Assembly: GCF_000383915.1 (NCBI RefSeq)
Contig: NZ_KB912942.1
Location: forward strand, 6,134,564 to 6,198,563
Reading direction: 5' to 3'
DNA length: 64,000 nt
From: Amycolatopsis benzoatilytica AK 16/65
Lineage (GTDB): Bacteria > Actinomycetota > Actinomycetes > Mycobacteriales > Pseudonocardiaceae
Shown here one piece after another: positions 29,912 through 44,633 of this stretch. Within the stretch, counting starts at the first letter, position 1. Each line of letters begins with the position of its first letter. The notes under the pieces are model-generated. The model had not been told where the DNA came from and did not search any database. It saw nothing but the letters and a program-made list of their open reading frames with translations. The position numbers and the translations under genes are program-made.

Positions 29912-31363
29912 ATGAACAACGTCAACCTGCCGTGGATCATCGTGATCGGCTACGCAGCGGGCGGGACCGCGCTCTGGGCCCGCGGCAAGATGAGCGAAGC
30001 CGGCGCGCCCGGAGTACGGGCGATGACCGCGCTGGCAGTGTTCTTCTTCGCCATCACCACCGTTTTCTGGTTCAGCCTCGGTTTCACCCGCTGGGGCTTG
30101 GTCTACGGGGCGGCCGCGGCGGCCGCGCTCGGCACGGCGATCGTGCTCCTGCGAAAACGGCGGCTGGGCATGCCGTTGCGGATGTCGGCCAAACGGCACG
30201 CCTCGGCCGAGCCGACATTCGGTGTTTTCCCGGCGGCACGGCGAACCTGGCCGCTCCATGGCCCAGGCCCGCAGCGGCCGCCGCGGTTCGCCGAGTTCGA
30301 GCACCAAAGCCACCGGCTGCTGGGCTACGAATACGCCGTAGCCGACGGCACGTTCACCATGACCGAGTTGCGCATCCCGCCGGGCCCGACGCTGCTGATC
30401 TCCCCGCGATCCTTCATGAACGGCGCGATCATGCACGGCTCGCCGACGCGGGACACCCGCATCGGCCGTACCGCGTTCGGCACCCCTAAACCGGCCGACG
30501 TGCAGCCGATCCCGGTGGATCCGGAGTTCGACAAATGGTATGAGGTCAGCACGAACGAGCCAGGCTTCGCGGCAGCCGTGCTCACCCCGGAGATCCGCAC
30601 TCTGCTGCGGACCGAACCGGCCCTCGTGGACAGGGCGTTCGGGTTCGACCAGGACGCGCTGTGGACCGTCGATTCCGGCCGGATGTCCCCTGCCCGGATC
30701 ATCGGCAGCGGTCGCTCCCTCGCGCTCTTCGCCGCGGCGGTGACGCCGGCAGTATGGCGGGGAACCGCCTTCGGCGCGATGGCGACGGGCACTCAGACCG
30801 CCGTCGAAGCATGGCGCGGAACGGGCGGCGGCTCCGTACTGTCCAGCGTCAACACTCGGCGGGAACTCGCGAGCCGGAAGCCGATCACCGGCGGGTCGCT
30901 GGTCTTCCGTTCGGTGGTCGCACTGGCCCTGCTGGTGGGCTGCGGGATGCCGGCGATCAACCTGGCGGCGGCGCTGACCGGCCAGACCGACACCGTCCCG
31001 TTGACGGTGACCAAAGCCCGGACCTACGTCAAAAGCTGCGCCAGGACCGACCTGCTCTGCAGCCGAACCGAGTACCGGAAACTCACCGGGACCTACCAGG
31101 CCGGAGGCGCCCAGCGCCAGTTGGAACTGGTCAACCCGCCCGGCAACCCGGAGGTCGGCGACACCATCCCGCTCAACGTCGGACCGATGTGGTGGCATCC
31201 GGTGTTCAGCCACGATATCGAGGGATGGGTCACGACCAGTTTCGCCGCACCTGGTTTGCTCCTCGGCGCTTGGCTGGCCCAAGCGACCTACTTGCCCCGC
31301 CGGCCGCGCCGGGCGCGGAAGGACCAAGCCGAGCAAATTCAGGTAGCACCGCCGCTGCACTGA
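29912..31363 (+). CDS. Membrane partner protein, cassette A
   Basis: A 483-aa protein starting 3 nt after the effector-like gene. It has N-terminal hydrophobic helices at about 8-24, 37-58 and 62-80, a soluble region, a helix at ~333-355, a probably extracytoplasmic Cys-containing segment (SCARTDLLCS) and a last helix near 446-465. The soluble part contains FDKWYEVSTNEPGFAAAVLTPEIRTLL, which matches the C-terminal part of the cassette B protein (34170-34970). Position after a T7SS effector-like gene suggests a dedicated membrane partner or immunity protein; this is inference. Confidence 0.7.
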   Translation: MNNVNLPWIIVIGYAAGGTALWARGKMSEAGAPGVRAMTALAVFFFAITTVFWFSLGFTRWGLVYGAAAAAALGTAIVLLRKRRLGMPLRMSAKRHASAEPTFGVFPAARRTWPLHGPGPQRPPRFAEFEHQSHRLLGYEYAVADGTFTMTELRIPPGPTLLISPRSFMNGAIMHGSPTRDTRIGRTAFGTPKPADVQPIPVDPEFDKWYEVSTNEPGFAAAVLTPEIRTLLRTEPALVDRAFGFDQDALWTVDSGRMSPARIIGSGRSLALFAAAVTPAVWRGTAFGAMATGTQTAVEAWRGTGGGSVLSSVNTRRELASRKPITGGSLVFRSVVALALLVGCGMPAINLAAALTGQTDTVPLTVTKARTYVKSCARTDLLCSRTEYRKLTGTYQAGGAQRQLELVNPPGNPEVGDTIPLNVGPMWWHPVFSHDIEGWVTTSFAAPGLLLGAWLAQATYLPRRPRRARKDQAEQIQVAPPLH

Positions 31364-31368
31364 CGCTG

Positions 31369-31392
31369 GTCCCGGTCAGCGCCGACCGGGAC
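31369..31392. terminator. Convergent terminator between cassette A and zinc-ribbon gene
   Basis: GTCCCGGTC (31369-31377) pairs perfectly with 31384-31392 around a 6-nt loop, lying between two convergent stop codons. It can act in both directions. Confidence 0.6.
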
Positions 31393-31395
31393 GGG

Positions 31396-32034
31396 TCAGA
31401 GCCGATGCCCGCAGTCGGCGCAGAACACCGCACCGGCCTTCGACTCCTTGCCGCACTCTCCACAGTGGACGATCGGGGAGAGGGAACTTCCACAGGCGGT
31501 GCAGAATTTGCCGCCATTGATCTTCGTGCCGCAGTCCGGGCAGGTCAGCTTCGCCCGAGTGTCGAGGTCCAGGTCCTTGGTCCAGTTCTTCTCCCGGGCC
31601 TGGTCCCAGATCTGGTCGCGCTGCGCGGCGGCCTGCGCCCGCGACACTTCCTCGGCCACGCTCGGCGAGCAGTGCAGGCACTGGCCTGCTTCCTCGTTCC
31701 AGCATTGGTCCGCGCACATCCAGTCGCTGCAGCCTCGGCACTGCCGGAAGCGCGGGGTGATCTCCTGGACAGCCGAGGTCAGCGCGCGATCTTTCGCCGA
31801 CGAATTCGTTGCGCGGTCGTACTTCCACTGGTCGGCGGAGCTGCTCAACTGCTGCAGCGTCCCGCCGAAGAAGGAGCCGACGGCGCGCAGCATGCTGCGC
31901 CCGGTTTCCATCGCGTCACGCTGGAACGCCGACCGGTACCCGTTCCCGCAGCGTTCGCAGCGGAATTCGAACTGGTAGCCCTGCGCGTTGGAGAGGTCCT
32001 GGAAGTTGTCCGTGAACGGCACGACATCAGCCAC
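31396..32034 (-). CDS. Multi zinc-ribbon protein
   Basis: Starts with GTG 32034 (MADVVPFTDNFQDLSN); the frame is open ~25 codons further upstream. Four cysteine clusters are visible: CERCGNGY near the N-terminus, CRGCSDWMC...CW...CLHC in the middle, CPDCGTKINGGKFCTACG, and CGECGKESKAGAVFCADCG at the C-terminus. The last two form a double zinc ribbon. A Trp- and Lys-rich linker lies between. No catalytic domain is seen. It sits between the two T7SS cassettes on the opposite strand. Possible roles are an adaptor or nucleic-acid-binding regulator. Confidence 0.75.
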   Translation of the reverse strand: MADVVPFTDNFQDLSNAQGYQFEFRCERCGNGYRSAFQRDAMETGRSMLRAVGSFFGGTLQQLSSSADQWKYDRATNSSAKDRALTSAVQEITPRFRQCRGCSDWMCADQCWNEEAGQCLHCSPSVAEEVSRAQAAAQRDQIWDQAREKNWTKDLDLDTRAKLTCPDCGTKINGGKFCTACGSSLSPIVHCGECGKESKAGAVFCADCGHRL

Positions 32035-32188
32035 GTGCGCGACGGTAAGCGATCCGCGGTCAGCCGGCGACGATACAAGTACCGTCTCCGGACCCGTCAC
32101 ACAGCGCAACGCATTCGGCTGTTTCTCCTCCGGAAACGCCCGGTTAGTCCATTATGTTAGGTACGGCCGGATCATCAGGAGGGGAAGC

Positions 32189-32764
32189 ATGTCAGCGGAG
32201 TTCGATCGGCTGGTCGCGGAGTTCGACAAGTTCCAATCGAAGTTGCAGCGGGTGGACGACCAGTTCGCCGGTATCGCGCAGATGCAGGAGGAGCTGGGCG
32301 CGCTCGAAGCGAAGGCGACCTCGCCGGATCAGTCGATCACCGTGATCGCCGGCCCGGGCGGGACGATCAAGGACATCCGGGTCACCGATGCCGCGTTGAG
32401 CCAAGGCGGAGCGGCACTGTCCGGGACGTTGATGACGACCCTGCAGCAAGCGGTCGCCGCGTCCGCGCGGCAGCAGGCCGTGCTGGTGGATCAGCACCTG
32501 GGCAACTCGTTGCAGCTCACCGAGCAGGTGCTGGCGACGCAGGCCGAACTGCTCGGGACCGACGTGGAGGAGTTGCGCGCCGCCGTCGAGCAGCGCGAGG
32601 CGTCGACCCGGCAGCGCGCCGAAGAGGAACAGCACGAGGACTACTCCGAACGCGAACTGCTGGCCGATCCGGAGGACAAGGCCCCGCCGCCGCCCCCGTC
32701 CACAGCGCGTTCGGCCGGGGACGACTTCCTGAAGAACCTGTTCGACGACGAGGAGTACCGCTGA
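32189..32764 (+). CDS. YbaB/EbfC-like protein, cassette B
   Basis: A 191-aa paralog of the 27851 product, with the same organisation: coiled-coil helix (FDRLVAEFDKFQSKLQRVDDQF), beta segment (SITVIAGPGGTIKDIRV), helices, then an acidic Pro-rich tail (APPPPPSTARSAGDDFLKNLF). The ATG is preceded by AGGAGGGG. Its TGA abuts the next ATG (TGATG). Divergent promoters for this cassette and the zinc-ribbon gene probably lie between 32035 and 32188; an AT-rich CATTATGTTAGGTA near 32151 is a candidate -10 region. Confidence 0.8.
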   Translation: MSAEFDRLVAEFDKFQSKLQRVDDQFAGIAQMQEELGALEAKATSPDQSITVIAGPGGTIKDIRVTDAALSQGGAALSGTLMTTLQQAVAASARQQAVLVDQHLGNSLQLTEQVLATQAELLGTDVEELRAAVEQREASTRQRAEEEQHEDYSERELLADPEDKAPPPPPSTARSAGDDFLKNLFDDEEYR

Positions 32765-33114
32765 TGTCCGGCTACCAGGTGCAGACGGCGAAGCTGTACG
32801 AGTACTCCCACCAGCTCGCCGGCAACAAGACTGCGGTCGCCGGGGTCAAGGGGAAGGTGGACCAGGCCGACGTCGGCAACCAGTCCTGGGGCGTGGTCGG
32901 CATCTTCGTCAAGCACATGTACACCGACCTGCTCGGCGAGATGAAAGACCTGCTGACCGACATGGAGAACGGCCTGCAGTCCGCGTCGGACAAGATCAAG
33001 CGGGCCGGCGAATTCTACGACCAGACCGAAGACGACCACTGCCGCAGCTGGAAAGACGTCATGGGGCAGCTCGACAGCATCGGCACCGGCACGAAGCCGG
33101 GGGTGGCGAAATGA
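32764..33114 (+). CDS. EspC-like type VII secretion substrate, cassette B
   Basis: A 116-aa paralog of the 28417 product. It has the SWG turn at residues 41-43 (ADVGNQSWGVVG), the shared MYT...L...LL..M..G block, and the signal Y85-D-Q-T-E89, matching YxxxD/E. It overlaps the next gene by ATGA. A single Cys follows the export motif. Predicted to pair with the 350-aa WXG protein encoded next. Confidence 0.8.
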   Translation: MSGYQVQTAKLYEYSHQLAGNKTAVAGVKGKVDQADVGNQSWGVVGIFVKHMYTDLLGEMKDLLTDMENGLQSASDKIKRAGEFYDQTEDDHCRSWKDVMGQLDSIGTGTKPGVAK

Positions 33115-34163
33115 CGGACCCGCTCGGCAAGATCGAGATCAAGCCGGAGGACGGCCGGGGCAAGAAGATCGCCAACGCACTGCCGGTCGTGGGCAACGCG
33201 GTGAAGCTCTACGACGCCGGCACCAGCGACGCGATCAAGGCGGGCGACACCGCCACCGGGCTGAGCGGGGTGATCTCCGAATCGACCGGCCTGATCCAGT
33301 CGTGCGCGGAGACCGCGATGGGCATCGCCCAGGACCCGGTCGGCTGGCTGGTCGGCCAGGGGCTCAACTTCCTGCTGGCGGTCTGCGACCCGCTGCAGGA
33401 CGCGATCCACTTCGTCAGCGGCGACGGCCCGGCGCTGTCCAAAGCGGCGGAGAACTTCACGGCCATCGGACGTGGGCTCGAGCAGTTCGCCCAGCAATTC
33501 AGCGAGCAGGCGAAAACCTCACTCTCTCAGTGGGAAGGCGGCGCGGCCGACACCGCGGCGGCGAAGCTGGCCAAGTTCTCCACCGGGATCATCGGTACCG
33601 CCGACCAGGCCGGCGACATCGCGACGCTACTGCAGATCAGCAGCATGATCATGACCGTCATCGAGGACTTCATCAAGGTGCTGCTGACCGAGCTGATCAC
33701 CTGGCTGATCATGATCTGGATCCCGGCACTCGCCGCGGCGGTCCCGTCGTTCGGCGCGTCCACCGCGGCGGCCGGAGCGGCTACCGGCGTGCGCGCGGCC
33801 ACCACCGCGGGCAAGGCGACGAAGCAGGTGAGCCGGCTGCAGAAGCTGCTCGACCTGATCAAGGACCTGATCGCACGCTTCAAGACCTTCTTCACGGCGG
33901 CGAAGGATGCGGTGAAGAAGGTCGGCGCCGAAGGCGGCGAGTCGGTGGCAACGCGGGTCGAGAACAAGGTGGGGAAGGCCGTGTGGACCAAGGTGAAGGA
34001 GGAAGCAAGGTCGCAGGTCGGGTTGGGAACTGGCGAGGAGGACCTGCCCGTCAAACCTGGGAAGCCGTTGGGGCACCTGGAGAACACCCGCAAGGCGGTC
34101 GAGTACGCAGCGACCGGAGACGGATCGTCGCCGGACGAGACCAGCAAGAAGCTGGATTTCTGA
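33111..34163 (+). CDS. WXG-containing T7SS effector-like protein, cassette B
   Basis: A 350-aa paralog of the 28748 product. Shared blocks are DAIHFVSGDGPALS at ~98-110, W141-E-G143 (SLSQWEGGAAD), and the hydrophobic segment VLLTELITWLIMIWIPALAAA. The C-terminal ~100 residues (after KDLIARFKTFFTAAKDAVKKV) do not resemble the cassette A protein. No enzyme motif is recognised. The common N-terminal and different C-terminal halves are characteristic of secreted polymorphic proteins. Seven bases separate it from the next gene. Confidence 0.7.
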   Translation: MTDPLGKIEIKPEDGRGKKIANALPVVGNAVKLYDAGTSDAIKAGDTATGLSGVISESTGLIQSCAETAMGIAQDPVGWLVGQGLNFLLAVCDPLQDAIHFVSGDGPALSKAAENFTAIGRGLEQFAQQFSEQAKTSLSQWEGGAADTAAAKLAKFSTGIIGTADQAGDIATLLQISSMIMTVIEDFIKVLLTELITWLIMIWIPALAAAVPSFGASTAAAGAATGVRAATTAGKATKQVSRLQKLLDLIKDLIARFKTFFTAAKDAVKKVGAEGGESVATRVENKVGKAVWTKVKEEARSQVGLGTGEEDLPVKPGKPLGHLENTRKAVEYAATGDGSSPDETSKKLDF

Positions 34164-34169
34164 GGCGCG

Positions 34170-34970
34170 ATGCAAACCATCACGCAAGCGCTCTTGTCCC
34201 TCGCGGGTGGCACGACCGTGATCTTCGGGGTTCCCGCCTACTTCATCCATCGCTGGACGCAGAAGGAGAAACGAGCGGAGCAAGCTCGGCTCGACGCGTC
34301 GCGGTCGGCGGTTGAGCAGATCGGCGGATCCGCCCTCACCGAGCTGGAAAATGGCCGACCTCGCTCAGCCCAGCGCCGGAAGCCGCTTGGCGAACTGTAC
34401 AAGCCGAAGACCATTCGGGAGGGCATGACCTTTCCTGGCAAGCCGCCCACGGTCGACCTCGCGATGGATGTACTGCGCGGAAGGAGGCAATTCCGTGTCA
34501 GTGAGTACTACGCCTCGGTCCGCGCCGGAAGCAACAGTCCTCGGCGGGTGTTCGAATACACCATCGAGACGAGGACCGGGCCAGTGTCCGGAATGAAGAT
34601 CGCCAAGGCCTATCCGCCCGATCTGGTGCGGATCTTCGGCCGAACCAGGGACCTCAGAGACCATCGGCACAGGGTGTTCGGCGCGGAAGCTCGAAGCTCG
34701 CCATCGGTTGGCCGCTGGGAGCAGTTCCCGTTGCCCGACAACGAGTTCACAGGCTACACCAGCGACCCGGCATTCGCCGCCCAGGCGATCACCCCGGACA
34801 TCGTGGACTGGCTGCGCGGCAACCGCGACCAGCTGCCGGACCTCGTCGGGCTCGACCACGGTTGGTGCTACGCCGTGTACCGGAGAGAGCTCGACCCGGA
34901 AACCCTGGTCGCCGAAATCGACCTGATCGCCGAATTCCTGGACCGTCTCGGCGTGCCCGTCGCGGGCTGA
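34170..34970 (+). CDS. Membrane-anchored partner protein, cassette B
   Basis: A 266-aa protein with a single N-terminal hydrophobic helix (ALLSLAGGTTVIFGVPAYFI, ~7-26), a charged linker and a soluble domain. The segment GYTSDPAFAAQAITPDIVDWLR (about 195-216) aligns with VSTNEPGFAAAVLTPEIRTLLR of the cassette A protein, so the two partners share this domain but not their membrane architecture. The family is unknown. It is probably membrane-tethered with a cytosolic domain, though orientation is uncertain. Role as immunity or anchoring factor is inferred from position only. Confidence 0.65.
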   Translation: MQTITQALLSLAGGTTVIFGVPAYFIHRWTQKEKRAEQARLDASRSAVEQIGGSALTELENGRPRSAQRRKPLGELYKPKTIREGMTFPGKPPTVDLAMDVLRGRRQFRVSEYYASVRAGSNSPRRVFEYTIETRTGPVSGMKIAKAYPPDLVRIFGRTRDLRDHRHRVFGAEARSSPSVGRWEQFPLPDNEFTGYTSDPAFAAQAITPDIVDWLRGNRDQLPDLVGLDHGWCYAVYRRELDPETLVAEIDLIAEFLDRLGVPVAG

Positions 34971-34988
34971 TCACCCCGCACGGCACAG

Positions 34989-35022
34989 CGAAACGCCCCC
35001 GGCCGAAGCCGGGGGCGTTTCG
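34989..35022. terminator. Bidirectional terminator between cassette B and rpoC
   Basis: A perfect 15-bp stem (34989-35003 with 35008-35022) with a CGAA tetraloop and an A/T-containing base (CGAAACG / CGTTTCG). It separates convergent transcription of cassette B and rpoBC. Confidence 0.85.
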
Positions 35023-35041
35023 TCGTTCAGCTACGCGTGGT

Positions 35042-38953
<3,912 letters not shown>

Positions 38954-39042
38954 GTCTAAGTCCCCTTGGGGTTGTTTCGGCTAGAGAGGGGTCGGCGGTG
39001 GAGCCGGGATCCGCGGGAGGCAGATCCCGGCTCGACACCGAA

Positions 39043-42546
<3,504 letters not shown>

Positions 42547-42631
42547 GATGCGTCCTTCCGGGGACAATGAGCGGTGAGCAGCCGCGATGGCAACAGCTGT
42601 CGCGGACTGTCAGGGGTGCCGTGTGCCCACT

Positions 42632-42660
42632 ATCCTAACTACCGGCTCGGGGCAGACTGA
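42632..42660 (-). promoter_or_regulatory. Candidate rpoB promoter
   Basis: On the minus strand TAGGAT (42637-42632) is a good actinobacterial -10. A weak TCAGTC lies 17 nt upstream, with TTTCAG overlapping it. It would give a leader of about 80 nt before the TTG start. The -35 is poor. Confidence 0.4.
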
Positions 42661-43126
42661 AAGAGGGCAGCGCAAAGAGGGAGTCTAGCCCGAACGACGC
42701 AGTCTGTCCAGGGGGCGCTCCCGACGGGGCCCAGCCTGCATTGCGTCGCCTTCGGACAGCTCGGTCTCCCTGACTTCACTGCGCCTTCCGGCTCCCGATT
42801 CGGATCGGTTTTCGCGCCCCTCCCGCAAGGTTCGCGTCCCCGGCCCGTGACCGTTGGCAGTAAGCGTGAACCCACGGCGCTGCGGAGTCAAGATGCCGCG
42901 CGGCGGTCCGACCGGTTGGCGCAGCGTCGGAACAAGACAGCGCAGGGTGACCACCGGGACGATCATCCCGGTTACCACCCGGTACCAGGACGAGCCGACG
43001 CAGGTCGGCCCTGCAGCGCCGCAGGTCGCAGCGCCGCAGCCGGGACCGGACGCCGGACCCGGCGAAATTTCGGACCGGCCCGGCCGAGCGGGATGGATCA
43101 CATCCCGCGAGCGATCGCGAGCCCGC

Positions 43127-43154
43127 GCTCCGTGCCCAGCGCTCCGTGCCCAGC
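43127..43154. repeat. 14-bp tandem repeat
   Basis: GCTCCGTGCCCAGC occurs twice head to tail (43127-43140, 43141-43154), then GCTCCGTG begins a third partial copy that merges into the adjacent palindrome. The palindrome arm therefore seems to have been duplicated locally. Confidence 0.7.
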
Positions 43155-43156
43155 GC

Positions 43157-43210
43157 TCCGTGAAGGGCCCCTTTGAGGGAATCTAAGTCCGGTAAGGGGC
43201 CCTTCACGGA
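43157..43210. repeat. 17-bp intergenic palindrome, second family member
   Basis: TCCGTGAAGGGCCCCTT at 43157-43173 pairs perfectly with 43194-43210, with a 20-nt centre. It shares TCCGTGAAGGGCCC and its complement with the palindrome at 2241-2289. It lies between rpoB (leftward) and the 3' end of the ADP-ribosylglycohydrolase gene, where it can terminate the latter. Confidence 0.85.
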
Positions 43211-43293
43211 CCACAAACTCCCGGGGCCATGCAGGCGGCGGGAGCATCCCGGTGCAAGGGGCCCGTCCCGGCACAGCGCGATCGGCGACCCGG

Positions 43294-44163
43294 TCACCCG
43301 AGAACCCACCCGGGCAACGGCTCCGCCCGCCGCCCCCACTCCGCTGGCACCTCGTGCTCCCCCGCCGCCAGCACTCCGCCCACCATCGCCCCTACCGTGT
43401 CCACGTCGTCGGCTACCCGCACGACCGTCCACAACGCGTCTTCGAAGCTCCCGGAGAACGAAGCAGCCACCCACAACGCCAACGGCACTGTGTCCTGCGC
43501 CGACATCCGCTGCCCCGCCCCCAGCTCGCTCGCGGCGACCTCCGCCGGCTCCCCCATCACCCGCGCCGCCTTCGCCAGCCCGTCCCGCACCAACCCTGGC
43601 GGCACGAACGGCAGCACCCCCTCCAGCAGCTCCGCCCCGCCCAGCCGGGGCCGCACCGCCCGCAGCGACGCGGCCACCGCGACCGCCACCGCCCCGGCCA
43701 CGCCCTCCAGATGCGCATGCGTCACCACCGCCGAGCGCTCGGCTTCCAGCAGGACCCGAGGCAGATCCGCCCCGAAGAACGCCCCCAGCGGCGCCACCCG
43801 CATCGCCCCGCCGTTGCCCCACGACCCGCCTCGTCCGTCCCGGTCCGCCAACTCCCGCCACGACGACCCGCGCCTCAGCTGGACCAGCAACCGCTCGGTC
43901 CCCGGTCCGTACCCCCGGTCGATTCCCGTGTCGTAGCGCTCCGCGAACGACGCCGCCAGCGCCTCCTGGTCGACGTACCCGTGCCGGCGCAGCACCGCGT
44001 AGACAGAACAGGCCATCTCCGTGTCGTCGGTCCACAACCACGGCCCGTCCGGCAGCGTCCGCGCAGTCAGGTCCGGATGGTCCCCGGGCCGCGACAACCG
44101 CTCGCCGAACCCGTCGCCGATCGCCAGGCCGCGCAGGCTCGCCAGTGCGAGTTCCGAATTCAC
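43294..44163 (-). CDS. ADP-ribosylglycohydrolase family protein
   Basis: Hydrolases of this DraG/ARH family remove ADP-ribose from proteins or small molecules using two metal ions. Family motifs are SLRGLAIGDGFGE, LWTDDTEMA (TDDT metal ligands), SWGNGGAMRVAPLGAFF, THAHLEGVAGAVAVAVA and the C-terminal ADDVDTVGAMVGGVLA. Start GTG 44163 (MNSELALASLRG) gives 289 aa. The frame is open further upstream but that part overlaps the divergent chorismate mutase gene. Substrate unknown. Confidence 0.9.
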   Translation of the reverse strand: MNSELALASLRGLAIGDGFGERLSRPGDHPDLTARTLPDGPWLWTDDTEMACSVYAVLRRHGYVDQEALAASFAERYDTGIDRGYGPGTERLLVQLRRGSSWRELADRDGRGGSWGNGGAMRVAPLGAFFGADLPRVLLEAERSAVVTHAHLEGVAGAVAVAVAASLRAVRPRLGGAELLEGVLPFVPPGLVRDGLAKAARVMGEPAEVAASELGAGQRMSAQDTVPLALWVAASFSGSFEDALWTVVRVADDVDTVGAMVGGVLAAGEHEVPAEWGRRAEPLPGWVLG

Positions 44164-44235
44164 CGCCGGAGAATAGCCAGTTTTCCCCGTCGTCACTGGA
44201 TAAGCTGAAAACGGCCGACAGCGAAGGGAGCGCCC

Positions 44236-44625
44236 ATGCCCGGCATCGACCTGGCCGCCCTCCTCCGCCGGCGGCTCGCCCTCAGCGAGCAGGTCGCGGC
44301 CACCAAGTTCCGTACCGGACAGCCGGTCGAGGATCCGGTCCGCGAACAGCGCGAGCTGGCCAGGGTGCGGGTACTGGCCGCCGGGATCGGCCTGGACCCG
44401 GACCGCGCGGCCGACTTCCTCGCCGAGCAGATCACGGCCAGCAAACAAGTCCAGCACCGGCTCTTCGCGCGCTGGACCGACCACCCCGACGAACTCCCCA
44501 CGGCCGGCCCGGACCTGTCCGTCCTGCGCGCCGAACTGGACGCCCTGACCAGCGCGCTGCTGGAACGCCTGGCCCTACGACAGCGGCCCGTCCCCGAGGT
44601 CTCCGGGGACGGGCCGGCTGGCTAG
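44236..44625 (+). CDS. Chorismate mutase, AroQ type
   Basis: Converts chorismate to prephenate for Phe/Tyr synthesis. The 129-aa all-helical protein resembles the gamma-type AroQ family: Arg/Lys helix one (LLRRRLALSEQVAATKFRTGQPVEDPVREQRELARV) and FLAEQITASKQVQ. Gamma-type enzymes are usually secreted, but no signal peptide is seen here, so it should act in the cytoplasm. It is divergent from the ADP-ribosylglycohydrolase gene and convergent with the Mce operon. Confidence 0.8.
   Translation: MPGIDLAALLRRRLALSEQVAATKFRTGQPVEDPVREQRELARVRVLAAGIGLDPDRAADFLAEQITASKQVQHRLFARWTDHPDELPTAGPDLSVLRAELDALTSALLERLALRQRPVPEVSGDGPAG
44585..44615. terminator. Hairpin at 3' end of chorismate mutase gene
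   Basis: A 12-bp perfect stem (44585-44596 with 44604-44615) and 7-nt loop overlap the last codons of the chorismate mutase gene. It lies just past the stop of the convergent Mce operon, so it can terminate both transcripts. Confidence 0.65.
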
Positions 44626-44633
44626 CGCGGGTC

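Larger units (their letters stand above)
42547..43293. other. ~750-nt region upstream of rpoB
   Basis: No credible gene. The segment contains the probable rpoB promoter and leader near 42600-42665, two 14-bp tandem repeats at 43127-43154, and a long palindrome at 43157-43210. Open frames here overlap on both strands and have no recognisable domains. Confidence 0.65.

Noticed and set aside
28634..31360. 908-codon minus-strand open frame across cassette A
   Set aside because: Antisense mirror of three well supported + strand genes with overlapping starts and ribosome-binding sites; no domain in the mirror protein.
27851..34970. Transposon or prophage origin of the accessory island
   Set aside because: No transposase, integrase, terminal inverted repeats or tRNA-end attachment site is visible at its borders; only gene content suggests an insertion.
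44164..44484. Longer ADP-ribosylglycohydrolase start
   Set aside because: The extension overlaps the divergent chorismate mutase gene and has no family similarity; GTG 44163 gives the standard N-terminus.
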